Origin: JADGNZ01 sp963715895
GTDB lineage: Bacteria; Acidobacteriota; Thermoanaerobaculia; Gp7-AA8
DNA length: 64,000 bases
NCBI GenBank assembly: GCA_963715895.1
Contig: OY970284.1
Span: 4,216,001 to 4,280,000 of the forward strand
Reading direction: 5' to 3'
Position numbers and translations under genes: made by a program. Each line of letters starts with the position of its first letter. The stretch's first letter is position 1. The notes below the pieces were generated by a model. The model was not told the origin of the DNA, did not search any database, and saw only the letters and a program-made list of their open reading frames with translations. Shown one piece after another: positions 26,701 through 34,693 of the stretch.

Positions 26701-27034
26701 TGTCATTCCTCGGGTGCCACGTCAGCCTCTTCGGCACTCCCCCCTCGGAGGAAACGACATAGACGTCCGTGTTGCCTTCGTAGCGTCCGGTGAAGGCGAT
26801 CCACTTCCCGTCGGGCGAGAAGCGCGGTCCCGATTCGATGCCGGGATGCGACGTCAGCCGCCGTACACCCGTACCGTCCAGGTTCGCCACCCAGATGTCG
26901 TTGGCGTAGTCGAAGGCGATACGGTCGCCGCTGACCGCGGGCTCGGAGAGCAGCCGGGTGTCGTGGATGTCGACCGCGAGGAGCGGAAGTGCGGTCAGCA
27001 CGAGGAGGGAGAGCAACAAGGCACGAACGCGCAT
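23726..27034 (-). CDS. Tricorn-type S41 peptidase with beta-propeller and PDZ domains
   Basis: ~1102 residues, near normal length for tricorn. Signal peptide MRVRALLLSLLVLTALPLLA. Two WD40-like propellers follow (repeats such as RFSPDGKWIAFTGRYEGNTDVY and AWSPDGKSIAWFSDRSGEYR). A Lys/Ser-rich insert near ~535-580 contains many Ala-Asp-Lys repeats. Next come a tricorn C1 region, a PDZ domain (~740-830) and the S41 catalytic domain with MIIDETAGSGGDLLPW (nucleophilic Ser) and RTWGGLVG. It degrades peptides, probably in the periplasm. Start at the ATG beginning the signal peptide. Confidence 0.93.
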   Translation of the reverse strand: MRVRALLLSLLVLTALPLLAVDIHDTRLLSEPAVSGDRIAFDYANDIWVANLDGTGVRRLTSHPGIESGPRFSPDGKWIAFTGRYEGNTDVYVVSSEGGVPKRLTWHPRNDIALGFTPDGANVLFTSPREVYTGRYVQLFTVPVGGGMATKLPIPHAAKAVFSSDGKKIVYVPLGDAFNEWKHYRGGQVSNLVIFDTATYATEHVPQPAGRCNDTDPMWLDGRIYFRSDREGEFNIYSYDPGTKKITRLTNHTDFPVVNASAGGGKIIYEQGGYIHLLDPKTAGDNRLKIGVAADLVESLPRFVKGKKYIRNASISPSGARVALEFRGEIFTVPREKGDDRNLTNTPAANDRSPAWSPDGKSIAWFSDRSGEYRLYIGDQEGKGTPREIKIDGAGFYDDPKWSPDSKKLSFADNSRSIHVVDVATGVGDKVSSDVLYGPVRVLNHSWSPDSQWLAYTRNTQTYMNRIYLYSVSEKKSYPLTDPYTDASQPVFDPNGKYLYFLASTDAGPVEDWFAQSNADLRSTQSIYLAVLAKGVVSPIAKESDEEAAKSADESAMKPETKASDKPADEKASADKSKSAASKAVKVVVDFDGLTQRIVSLPPKPAGYDALQVGKSGQVFYLKSEGFNRFGSPETSLQRFDLEKRKEETLLEKVDGFQLSADGKRMLLDKDGLALIDVGDKLDPSKFKLAIDKIQVKIDPRAEWRQIFDEAWRINRDYFYDPDMHGADWKGMHDKYAVFLPDLAVRGDLNRVMMWMSSELSVGHHRLGGGDSLADVEAIPGGLLGADYKVDNGRYRFAKVYGGLNWNPELRSPLTEPGVDVKAGEYLLAVDGRDLKYPEDLYSRFEQTAGRIVELTVGPNADGSGSRVVKVVPVEDESNLRNRDWVEGNLRKVTEATNGRVAYVYVPNTAGAGYTYFKRYFFPQADRDAVIVDERHNGGGSVADYYIDILRRPMISHWAMRYGADLKTPLASIQGPKVMIIDETAGSGGDLLPWMFHKLQLGTLVGKRTWGGLVGILGFPVLMDGGVITAPNLGIWTSEGFVVENEGVPPDIDVEQTPADIIAGRDPQLEKAIDVAMKQLAANPPQKDVRPPFPKRAPSAKK

Positions 27035-27110
27035 TTTGGAAAGCTCCTGCAAGGTGGGATGGACTGCCGGGTGACTCTAGCGCGAAAGTGCGACGGATTA
27101 AAATGACGAA

Positions 27111-27497
27111 ATGGCAAACGCGCGATCGAAGGGCAATCCGGATGCAGCTCTCGCGCTGACGCGGGACATCTGCCTCGCGCTTCCCGACACCGAGGAGAAG
27201 ATCGCCTGGGGCGCGCCGACGTTCCGCGTTCACGGGAGGTTGTTCGTGATGTTCACCAACAACCACCACGGCGACGGCCGTATCGCCATCTGGGCCGCCG
27301 CGCCGCCCGGTGCGCAGCAGGATCTCGTCGCCGCCGATCCGAAGCACTTCTTCGTCCCGCCGTACGTCGGGGTGGGCGGCTGGGTGGGGATTCGCCTCGA
27401 TACGAAGCTCGCCAAAGGCGCGATCGCGGCCCTCATCGATCAGGCCTACCGGACGATCGAGCAGAAGCGGGGGCCGGCGAAGAAGCGGAAGCGTTAG
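27111..27497 (+). CDS. MmcQ/YjbR family protein
   Basis: 128 residues, a single CyaY-like (DUF419) domain: LALPDTEEKIAWGAPTFRV, RLFVMFTNNHHGDGR and FFVPPYVGVGGWVGIRLD, ending with IDQAYRTI and a basic tail. These small proteins have a double-wing DNA-binding-like fold; the cellular role is unsettled. It is transcribed divergently from the tricorn gene across ~75 bp. Confidence 0.9.
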   Translation: MANARSKGNPDAALALTRDICLALPDTEEKIAWGAPTFRVHGRLFVMFTNNHHGDGRIAIWAAAPPGAQQDLVAADPKHFFVPPYVGVGGWVGIRLDTKLAKGAIAALIDQAYRTIEQKRGPAKKRKR

Positions 27498-27693
27498 GTT
27501 GGCACGGTCTGGAACGCTCATCCGCAGATGATGCTGATGAACGCAGGTCGGACCCTTCGGTCCGTGCGGTGCTCGCGCGGGCCAATCGTTTCAGGCCGCG
27601 TGCCGACGGCAGTGTCTTCTTGAATCGGTTCCCTGCATTCTTCATGGGCGATCGGACTGGCGAGTGTCCGGCCTACGTTGCGGCGCACCCGTT

Positions 27694-27983
27694 GAGTCCA
27701 CTAGTGGACCCGTGGAGTCCACCTAGTGAGGTCGTGGAGTCCACTAGTGGACTTGCGGAGTCGACTAGTGGACTCGCGGAGTCCACTAGTGAGGTCGTGG
27801 AGTCCACTAATGGACTCGCGGAGTCGACTAGTAGACTCGTAGAGTCCACTTAGTGAGGTTGTGGAGTCCACTAGTGGACTCGTGGAGTCGACTAGTGGGC
27901 TCGTGGAGTCGACTAGTGGACTCGTGGAGTCGACCAGTGGACTCGCGGAGTCGACCAGTGGACTTTGAGAGTCCACTCATGGA
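27694..27983. repeat. 21-bp tandem array of the palindrome GAGTCCACTAGTGGACTC
   Basis: About 13 units of 21 bp, each with CCACTAGTGG or a close variant inside an 18-bp palindrome (perfect at 27864-27881). Because 21 is a multiple of three, both strands stay open and encode heptads such as ESTSGLA, but there is no start signal and the frame breaks, so I do not call a gene. The 600-bp gap 27498-28097 holds this array, a short CTCACCA/TGGTGAG hairpin at 27999-28016 and a GTTGCTGGG hairpin. Confidence 0.88.
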
Positions 27984-28051
27984 TTCGATGAATGTGAGCT
28001 CACCATTTCTGGTGAGTTAAGTGGGTTCCGGCCAACTCGCGCTGGTTGGCT

Positions 28052-28089
28052 GGGTTGCTGGGTGTCGCTCACGGCGTACCCAGCAACCC
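28052..28089. repeat. GTTGCTGGG-class hairpin before the SPFH stop
   Basis: GGGTTGCTGGGT at 28052-28063 pairs perfectly with ACCCAGCAACCC at 28078-28089, ending nine bases before the stop of the minus-strand SPFH gene. Probable transcription terminator. Confidence 0.75.
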
Positions 28090-28097
28090 TTCAACAA

Positions 28098-29033
28098 CTA
28101 CGCCGCCGGCTCCTTCGGTTCCGGCGTCCCTGTCAACTGGCGTTGCGCCATCGCGGCCATGCCCATCAGGCCGCCCATCCCCATCGACTCCACCGCCGTC
28201 GACGGGACGATCATCATCGCCCCCTTCTCCTTGAGGCCTTCGTAGAGCATGTTCATGGCCCGGAGATGCAGCGCCGTCGGGTTATCGTGATACGAGACCG
28301 ACGCGGTCTGGAAGAGCTTGGCGATCTCCACTTCCGCCTCGCCGAGGATGATGCGGGCTGCTTTCTCGCGGGTGGCCTGCGCCTCGCGCGACATGGCGTC
28401 CTGCAAGGCGTCGGGGATGATCACATCGCGCATCTCCACCGACTGCACGGTCACGCCCCATGGGTTGCAGCGGGCGTCGATCAACTCCTGCAGTTGCTCT
28501 TCGATCTTCTCCCGTCCGCGCAGCAGATCGCTCAGCGACGTCCGGCCGATGATGTCGCGCAGCGCCGTCTGCGCCGCCCAGCTCACCGCGTCCTGATACT
28601 GCTGCACTTCCAGCGCCGCCTTCTCGGCGTCGTAGACCATCCAGAAGAGGACGGCGTCGACGTTGACCGGAACCGTGTCCGAGGTCAGCGTCTGCTCGGC
28701 GGCGAAGCTGGTGGTGATCACGCGCTGGTCGATCCACGACGACACGCTGTCGATGAACGGCACGATCCAGAAGAGTCCCGGCCCGTGCAGTCCGATGAAT
28801 TTGCCGAGGCGCAGAACGACCGCCTTCTCCCACTGCTTGGCCACCTTCGGCGACTGCATCAGAACGAGACCGAGAACGACGCCGCTGATGATCCACACCG
28901 GATTCTCCGTGACGATGACGCCGGCCAGTCCGATGAGCACCGGAGCGACCAGGACGAAAATCGCCACGATGTTGGGGCGCGGCCCGTTCCCCGGCCGGTT
29001 GCGCTCTCTGTTGGGGATAGTGATGGCTAACAT
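28098..29033 (-). CDS. SPFH/band-7 slipin-type membrane protein
   Basis: 311 residues. Two hydrophobic segments (~23-60) precede QWEKAVVLRLGKFIGLHGPGLFWIVPF, the diagnostic slipin opening. SPFH core: VNVDAVLFWMVYDAEKAA and WAAQTALRDIIGRTSLSDLL. The coiled-coil tail contains REAQATREKAARIILGEAEVEIA. Slipins scaffold membrane domains, often with an NfeD protein, but none is adjacent here. The GntR gene lies immediately upstream, the two separated by 2 bp, so they are probably cotranscribed and co-regulated. Confidence 0.92.
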   Translation of the reverse strand: MLAITIPNRERNRPGNGPRPNIVAIFVLVAPVLIGLAGVIVTENPVWIISGVVLGLVLMQSPKVAKQWEKAVVLRLGKFIGLHGPGLFWIVPFIDSVSSWIDQRVITTSFAAEQTLTSDTVPVNVDAVLFWMVYDAEKAALEVQQYQDAVSWAAQTALRDIIGRTSLSDLLRGREKIEEQLQELIDARCNPWGVTVQSVEMRDVIIPDALQDAMSREAQATREKAARIILGEAEVEIAKLFQTASVSYHDNPTALHLRAMNMLYEGLKEKGAMMIVPSTAVESMGMGGLMGMAAMAQRQLTGTPEPKEPAA

Positions 29034-29035
29034 GA

Positions 29036-29425
29036 TCAGTTCTCTCCTTCCTTCAGCCGCCGCGTAAGCTCCTTGATGGCCTCGCGCGGCGAGTATCCGA
29101 GGGCTGCAGAATCCGTGAGGAAACGGTCGATGTGCGCGGCCAGACGGCGCTCGCGATGCCCGGCGTGTGACGACTTCGGCACCGAGTCGGCGATGAACGT
29201 CCCCACTCCGCGCCGGGTGACCAGCACCCCTTCCCGCTCCAGGGTGAGGTAGACCTTGGCCACCGTGTTGGCGTTGACGCGAAGGTCGACCGCGAGCTGG
29301 CGGACGGTAGGCAACTGATCGCCCGGCCGCATCCGTCCCGTGGCCACAGCGACGCGAATGCCGCGCTCGAGCTGGGCGTAGATCGGCGTTCTGTCGTTGG
29401 CATCGATGGAGATGGGGGCGGTCAT
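29036..29425 (-). CDS. GntR family regulator, YtrA type
   Basis: ~129 residues. The winged-helix domain contains TPIYAQLERGIRVAVATG, GDQLPTVRQLAVDLRVNANTVAKVYLTLEREG and RRGVGTFI, classic YtrA subfamily. The short tail (~50 residues) has no metabolite-binding domain. Start at the ATG of MTAPISID; the upstream in-frame region is not GntR-like. A 7-bp inverted repeat lies just upstream of the start, suggesting autoregulation together with the slipin gene. Confidence 0.9.
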   Translation of the reverse strand: MTAPISIDANDRTPIYAQLERGIRVAVATGRMRPGDQLPTVRQLAVDLRVNANTVAKVYLTLEREGVLVTRRGVGTFIADSVPKSSHAGHRERRLAAHIDRFLTDSAALGYSPREAIKELTRRLKEGEN

Positions 29426-29438
29426 CCGACTGTCCTCT

Positions 29439-29458
29439 TGTACTACTAATTTAGTACA
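29439..29458. promoter_or_regulatory. Probable GntR/YtrA operator TGTACTA-N6-TAGTACA
   Basis: A perfect 7-bp inverted repeat separated by CTAATT, 13 bp upstream of the GntR start codon. It is AT-rich against a very GC-rich background. YtrA-type regulators bind such TGTACTA/TAGTAC boxes over their own promoters, so autorepression is likely. Confidence 0.65.
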
Positions 29459-29584
29459 TGTTTCGCGGAAGTCAAGGGGGGATGCCTTTGGGCGGTCTCG
29501 CGGCAAACTCACCGCGCGACTTCGCAACCGCGCAACATCGAGACCCTGTTGCGAGGAGGCGACGAGGAGCAGAGAAGAGATCGC

Positions 29585-29775
29585 GTCAGGATTCCCAGGC
29601 ACGCCGGGCATCAGCGAGCTTCCGATCGGTCGCCCGTTGCAGGGCGCCGCTTATTCGGGCGAGCTCCCGAAGCTCTTCGAGCTTCTGCAGGACGTTCCGC
29701 GGGCGTGGCGCGGCGCCAGATCTCGCGATAGAAATCGCGCTGCGCCTCCCATCCCCCGCTCCAATCGCTATCCAT
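29585..29775 (-). pseudogene. Small partner of the nucleotidyltransferase, frameshifted
   Basis: ATG 29775 overlaps the nucleotidyltransferase stop and reads MDSDWSGGWEAQRDFYREIW, typical of short proteins that follow MNT-like genes. Coding quality then moves to the +1 frame at about 29700: VLQKLEELRELARISGALQ and RKLADARRAWES, stop at 29585. One base must be gained or lost near GCCCGCGGAACG to join them, so this is a pseudogene or a sequence error. Confidence 0.5.
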
Positions 29776-30253
29776 CGATCTTCTCCAGCTCCTCGATATC
29801 GCGCAGATCCTCGGGACGGCCGGCGATCCGTTTCAGTGCAATCAAATCAGGAATTGAAGCAATTCGCAGGGTGGTGGTATCGAGCGTTACCAACTTCGCC
29901 CGCCGATAAAGATCGTCGAAGGGAATGGGCGACTCGGCCAGGATATCGATTACCGTCGGCGGTGTCTGGCCGTCATGAAGTGAAAGAGCCTTCAGGTTCT
30001 TCTCCTCGATCCACTGTCGACGGATCTTTTCGTCGGCGAACTGGCGGAGATCGACCGGGATATTCGCGACAAACCCCGCTGCCTGCAAAACCTGGATGGC
30101 CTTGCGCGTTTCCGTCGGTTGCAGGTCGAGGATCAGGTCCAGATCGGCTGTGAGACGCGGATAGCCGTGGAGGACCACAGCGATACCGCCGACGACGACG
30201 TAACGAACGTCGTGCTCATTGAGGAGCGCAAGAATCCTTTCAAACGAAATCAT
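29768..30253 (-). CDS. MNT-type nucleotidyltransferase-fold protein
   Basis: 161 residues. VRYVVVGGIAVVLHGYPRLTADLDLIL supplies the nucleotidyltransferase GG, RxTxDxD metal-binding motif. The rest is helical (IDILAESPIPFDDLYRRAK, SIPDLIALKRIAGRPEDLRDI), as in AbiEii/MNT-like antitoxin or toxin NTases. It overlaps the next small gene by eight bases. The pairing suggests a toxin-antitoxin module; which member is toxic cannot be told here. Confidence 0.82.
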   Translation of the reverse strand: MISFERILALLNEHDVRYVVVGGIAVVLHGYPRLTADLDLILDLQPTETRKAIQVLQAAGFVANIPVDLRQFADEKIRRQWIEEKNLKALSLHDGQTPPTVIDILAESPIPFDDLYRRAKLVTLDTTTLRIASIPDLIALKRIAGRPEDLRDIEELEKIDG

Positions 30254-30303
30254 CGATGATCGTCATGTTTCGAAGGGGCGTTTTTCGGCTTCCAGCATGG
30301 ACG

Positions 30304-30981
30304 CTATTCCCCCAGTTTCCCCTTCAGATCCTTCAATTCTTCCCGCAAGGTGCGCATCTCTGCTTCCAGCCGTTCCACCCGCACGGAGAGCGGCTCTCCC
30401 GGGGTCGCGCGCGCGTCGTCGGACGCCGGCTCCTCGGCGACGGCGCCGCCGAGGAGGTGTGCCCAGCGCGCCTCCTTCTGGCCGGGACGGCGCGGTTGCT
30501 CGCGGACGATGGCGTCGTCGCCGGAGCCGAGACGTTGCAGTGTGGCCTCGACGTCGTCGATGGCCTCGAAGGCGTGGAGCCGGTCGCTGCGGCCGCGCAG
30601 TTCGCCGGACGTCTGCGGGCCGCGAAGGAAGAGCAGCGTCAGGATTGCTTTGGCGGGACGGTCGAGGTGCCAGGTGGGGTCGAGGTTGTGGTCCCAGCGC
30701 GTGGCCCTTCCGCCGAGCACTTTCCAGACGAGCTTCTCATCCTGCAGCCGGTCGAGCGCGCGCTGCACCTCGTTCTCGCCCACTTCCATCACCGGCTCGC
30801 GGTTCGATTTCTGATTGCAGGCGGCGATGAGCGCGTTGATCGTCAGCGGGTAGTACTCCGGCGTGGCCAGTTGCTTCTCCATCAGACAGCCGAGCACGCG
30901 GACCTCGATCGGCTCCAGCTCGCGCGCCGGAAGCCGGCGCGGTTTGCGCTCGCCATCGAGAGTGGTGACGGAATAGGACAT
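30304..30981 (-). CDS. YceH family (DUF480) protein
   Basis: 225 residues. LEPIEVRVLGCLMEKQLATPEYYPLTINAL, then ACNQKSNREPVM and LTLLFLRGPQTSGELRGRSDRL are signature segments of YceH, which has two winged-helix domains. The C-terminal ~45 residues form a coiled coil (RVERLEAEMRTLREELKDLKG). Function unknown; probably DNA- or nucleoid-associated. Confidence 0.92.
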   Translation of the reverse strand: MSYSVTTLDGERKPRRLPARELEPIEVRVLGCLMEKQLATPEYYPLTINALIAACNQKSNREPVMEVGENEVQRALDRLQDEKLVWKVLGGRATRWDHNLDPTWHLDRPAKAILTLLFLRGPQTSGELRGRSDRLHAFEAIDDVEATLQRLGSGDDAIVREQPRRPGQKEARWAHLLGGAVAEEPASDDARATPGEPLSVRVERLEAEMRTLREELKDLKGKLGE

Positions 30982-31011
30982 AGCAGGTGAAGTTTATCTC
31001 GATCGCACCCC

Positions 31012-33471
31012 ATGAGAATTCAGCTTGGCATCGCCGCGGCCGTTCTCGTCTTCGCTTCGCATGCGGCCTTCGCGCAATTCGTGCAGCAGGGACCCAAACT
31101 GCGGGGGTCTGCCGCGGTTGGGGTGGCCAACCAGGGCAAAGTGGCCATCTCCGCCGACGGAAACACCGCCATCGTCGGTGGATTCGCCGACAACGGAGGC
31201 GTGGGAGCCGCGTGGATCTGGAGCAAAAGCGGAGGAGTCTGGACGCAACAGGGAACCAAGCTGATCGGCTCCGATGCTGTCGGCCAATCACAGCAAGGTG
31301 CTTCCGTGGCGATCTCCGCGGATGGCAATACCGCCGTTGTCGGCGGGCCGTCTGATAATCCATCCAACGCGAATGGCACTGCCGGTGCCGCGTGGATCTG
31401 GACCAGGAGCGGAGGCGTCTGGACACAGCAAGGGCCAAAGCTGGTCGGCTCCGACGCTCTGGGGAACGCGGCGCAGGGCAGATCGGTAGCGATCTCCGCG
31501 GACGGCAATACCGTCATCATCGGAGGCCCCGATGACAACTTCCCTAACACTGCGGCCGAGGGCATAGGAGCCGCCTGGGTCTGGACACGTAGTGGAGGAA
31601 CCTGGACCCAACAGGGGAAAAAGCTTGTCGGTTCCGGCGTTGCCAATCGGTCGCTTCAAGGGGTTTCCGTGGCGCTTTCCTCTGATGGCAACACCGCCAT
31701 CGTCGGTGGCGAAGATGACAACAATGGCGCCGGCGCGGTCTGGGTCTGGACAAGAACCGGAGATGTCTGGGCGCAGCAGGGATCCAAACTGGTCGGATCG
31801 GGAGGTGCGGGCCAGACTTCCCAGGGCTCGTCCGTGGCCCTCTCCGCCGACGGAAACACCGCGATGGTCGGAGCACAGGCCGACCACGGTTTTCTGGGCG
31901 CGGCATGGGTTTGGACGAGGAGCGGCGGCGTCTGGACGCAACAGGGCCCGAAGCTGGTTGGCTCAGGCACCTCGAACTCTGAGGCCGCACAAGGCACCTC
32001 CATCTCCCTCTCCTCCGACGGGAACACCGCCATCGTCGGAGGGATCTACGACAATAACGGCGCCGGCGCGGCGTGGGTCTGGACAAGAAGCGCAAATGTC
32101 TGGAGCCAGCAGGGCACGAAGCTGGTTGCCCCGGTCGCCACGGGCTCCGTGCCGCTGCAAGGCATCTCCGTCTCCCTCTCCGGTGACGGCAACACCGCCA
32201 TCATTGGAAGCAATCAGGACGACCATGGCAACGGTGCCGCCTGGGTCTGGACGAGGAGCGCATCGGCCTGGAGTCAGGAATCCAAGCTGGTCGGCTCCGG
32301 CGCCGAAGGCGGTATCGGACAAGGTTGTTCGGTAGCCCTGTCAGCCGATGGAAACACGGCCATCGTTGGAGGGTCCGCCGACAACGGTGCCCAGGGGGCC
32401 GCCTGGGTCTGGACCCGGAATGCAGGGGCTTGGACGCAGCAAGGAAACAAACTAGTTGGCGCGACCGCCGAGGGAGGCGCGGCTCAGGGTGCATCCGTGA
32501 CGATTTCCAGCGACGGCAATACGGCGATCGTCGGTGGGCCGTGGGACGACGAGAACGCCGGGGCGATCTGGATCTGGACAAGGAGTAACGGCGTCTGGAG
32601 CCAGCAAGGAACGAAGCTAGTCGGTTCAGGGGCCGTGGGAAAAGGCCAGCAGGGCTCCGCGGTCGCTCTCTCGGCTGACGGCAACACCGCCATCGTCGGT
32701 GGGCCGGGAGCGATCATTCCGATTACGTCATCGCCTGTCGAACCGCCCGACATCAGCAGCGTCGGAGGCGCGTGGATCTGGACACGGAGCGGTGACGTTT
32801 GGACCGAGGTGACCAGACTGACCGCGCCGGACGCCTCGATCGTGGCGCGACAGGGGATCGCCGTCGCCATTTCGGCGGATGGCAACACCGCCATCGTCGG
32901 AGGGGAAACAGGCGCATGGGTCTGGACCAAAGCCGGAGGATCCTGGAGCCAGCAGGGAAACAACCTGACCGGTGCATACTTCGCCGCCGTGGCGCTCTCA
33001 GCCGACGGCAACACAGCCGTATTGGGAGGGTACGCGGCCGCGGCGTGGACCAGGAGCGGAGCTGTCTGGACCAAACGCGCCGATCTGAAGGGCCTTGGCG
33101 CTGTCGGCGAGGCCTATCAAGGGTTGTCCGTATCCCTTTCCGCTGACGGTAAGACCGCCGCCGTCGGAGGACCGTACGACCATGCCGTTCCCTTCCGATA
33201 CTCCTTCCGAAACACCTCGCCTTATTATCGTTACTCCGGTGCTGTGTGGGTGTGGACGAGGACCGGAGACACCTGGACGCAGACCGGCACCAAGGTTGTC
33301 GGCTCGGATGGCGACTTTGCCGATCAAGGCTCATCCGTGGCCATCTCCTTCGACGGCCGTACGCTGATCGTCGGAGGGCCTCACGACGGCAGCACCGTTG
33401 GTGCGGCGTGGGTTTTCGGCGCCGGCGTGCCCAGTGACGTTCCGGGGCGCCTGCACTCCGTCAGGCACTGA
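31012..33471 (+). CDS. Secreted protein of ~50-residue FG-GAP-like repeats
   Basis: 819 residues with a signal peptide (MRIQLGIAAAVLVFASHAAFA). The rest is about 14 repeats of WTQQGxKLVGS ... QGxSVALSADGNTAIVGG ... GAAWVWTRSG. The phrase ADGNTAIVGG recurs almost perfectly. Such repeats build beta-propellers seen in extracellular Acidobacteria and Planctomycetes proteins. No catalytic motif or C-terminal sorting domain is seen. Repeats are close at DNA level too, so unit number may vary. Confidence 0.88.
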   Translation: MRIQLGIAAAVLVFASHAAFAQFVQQGPKLRGSAAVGVANQGKVAISADGNTAIVGGFADNGGVGAAWIWSKSGGVWTQQGTKLIGSDAVGQSQQGASVAISADGNTAVVGGPSDNPSNANGTAGAAWIWTRSGGVWTQQGPKLVGSDALGNAAQGRSVAISADGNTVIIGGPDDNFPNTAAEGIGAAWVWTRSGGTWTQQGKKLVGSGVANRSLQGVSVALSSDGNTAIVGGEDDNNGAGAVWVWTRTGDVWAQQGSKLVGSGGAGQTSQGSSVALSADGNTAMVGAQADHGFLGAAWVWTRSGGVWTQQGPKLVGSGTSNSEAAQGTSISLSSDGNTAIVGGIYDNNGAGAAWVWTRSANVWSQQGTKLVAPVATGSVPLQGISVSLSGDGNTAIIGSNQDDHGNGAAWVWTRSASAWSQESKLVGSGAEGGIGQGCSVALSADGNTAIVGGSADNGAQGAAWVWTRNAGAWTQQGNKLVGATAEGGAAQGASVTISSDGNTAIVGGPWDDENAGAIWIWTRSNGVWSQQGTKLVGSGAVGKGQQGSAVALSADGNTAIVGGPGAIIPITSSPVEPPDISSVGGAWIWTRSGDVWTEVTRLTAPDASIVARQGIAVAISADGNTAIVGGETGAWVWTKAGGSWSQQGNNLTGAYFAAVALSADGNTAVLGGYAAAAWTRSGAVWTKRADLKGLGAVGEAYQGLSVSLSADGKTAAVGGPYDHAVPFRYSFRNTSPYYRYSGAVWVWTRTGDTWTQTGTKVVGSDGDFADQGSSVAISFDGRTLIVGGPHDGSTVGAAWVFGAGVPSDVPGRLHSVRH

Positions 33472-33479
33472 TCGCTTGA

Positions 33480-34640
33480 TCAACCGGAGGTGAAGATCGC
33501 CGGCCGCGCCGTGCGCGGCTGCCCGAAATAGTTGTCGACGCGCATGGCCGCTTTCTCCGCCAGCGACCGGAACGTCGTCATCTTGCCGCCGAATACGTTC
33601 AGCAGGTTTCCGCGTCGCTCGAGGCGGTAGTCGCGGGTGATCGCGCTCGGATTCGTGGCCCTGCCGACCAGGGGACGGACGCCGGCGAAGGTCGAGGCGA
33701 TGTCGTCGCGTCCGATCGGCTGGCGAACGTAGCGGTTGAATCGGGCAATGAGGTAGTCGATCTCCTCGTCCGTCGCCTGCACATGTTCCAGCGACGTCTG
33801 GTGCATCACCTCGGTCGTGCCGACGAGCGTCGTCCCTTTCCAGGGCAGGACGAAGAAGACGCGGCGGTCGCTGATCGATTGCAGCAGCATGCCGGCTTCG
33901 GCGATGCGGTGGTTGAGCACGAGATGGGAGCCGCGCACGAGCGAGAGGCGATAGCGCGAGCGGATGCCGTTCTCGGCGAGCAATGCATTCATCCACGGCC
34001 CCGCGGCATTGACCACGAAGTCGAATTGTTCCAGCGCGCCGCCGGCGGTGGCCACGATCCACTCCTTTCCGCTGCGGCGAAGAGAGAGGACGGGCGTCTC
34101 CTCGCGCACCGTGGCCCCCTCTTCGATGGCGGAGGCGACGACGCGGCGCGCCAGCGCGTAGTCGTCGGTCTGGGCGTCGCGGTAACTGAATCCTCCGCGC
34201 AGTCCGGCGCGCACCAGTGGCACGCGGGTTGTCAGCTCGTCGGCAGTCAGCGACTCATGCCGGGCGATCTTCGAACGGCCGGCCAGGAGATCGTAGAGCA
34301 CAAGCCCGGCCCGGATCACGAGGCGGCTTCGGGGGCTGTCGTCGTAGACAGGCAGGAGAATCTCGACCGGCTTGACGAGGTCGGGCAGATGCTCGAGCAG
34401 CCAGGTGCGGTCGCGCAATGACTCGCGCACCAATGCGATGTGAAGATTCTCGAGGTAGCGGAGACCGCCGTGAATCATCTTCGTCGTCGCCGACGAGGTC
34501 TGCGCGCCGCAGCGCCCCTTATCGAAGAGGGTGACGTCGTAGTCGCGGCGCGCCAGCTCCCAGGCGATCCCCGCGCCGTTGATCCCCCCGCCGATGACCG
34601 CGAGCCGCACGAGGACGATCGTACCCGCTTTTCGCCTCAC
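33480..34640 (-). CDS. GlpD-like FAD-dependent glycerol-3-phosphate dehydrogenase, short form
   Basis: 386 residues. FAD motif VIGGGINGAGIAWELARRDY, then TTKMIHGGLRYLE, VNAAGPWMN and WKGTTLVGTTE are GlpD signatures. It oxidises sn-glycerol-3-phosphate to dihydroxyacetone phosphate at the membrane, donating electrons to quinone. The usual C-terminal helical domain (~120 residues) is missing; the protein ends after GKMTTFRSLAEKAA. Either a compact homologue or a truncated gene. GTG 34610 is an alternative start. Confidence 0.85.
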   Translation of the reverse strand: MRRKAGTIVLVRLAVIGGGINGAGIAWELARRDYDVTLFDKGRCGAQTSSATTKMIHGGLRYLENLHIALVRESLRDRTWLLEHLPDLVKPVEILLPVYDDSPRSRLVIRAGLVLYDLLAGRSKIARHESLTADELTTRVPLVRAGLRGGFSYRDAQTDDYALARRVVASAIEEGATVREETPVLSLRRSGKEWIVATAGGALEQFDFVVNAAGPWMNALLAENGIRSRYRLSLVRGSHLVLNHRIAEAGMLLQSISDRRVFFVLPWKGTTLVGTTEVMHQTSLEHVQATDEEIDYLIARFNRYVRQPIGRDDIASTFAGVRPLVGRATNPSAITRDYRLERRGNLLNVFGGKMTTFRSLAEKAAMRVDNYFGQPRTARPAIFTSG

Positions 34641-34693
34641 GCAAAGAAGGTGCTCCCATGTTTTGGCCCGCGGTTTGAAAAGGCGAGCCGCAG

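Noticed and set aside
27569..27976. Heptad-repeat proteins (ESTSGLA or PLVDSTS) on either strand
   Set aside because: They only translate the 21-bp array, with no ribosome site or recognisable start, and the frames break within the array.
27694..27983. CRISPR array
   Set aside because: 21-bp units without spacers.
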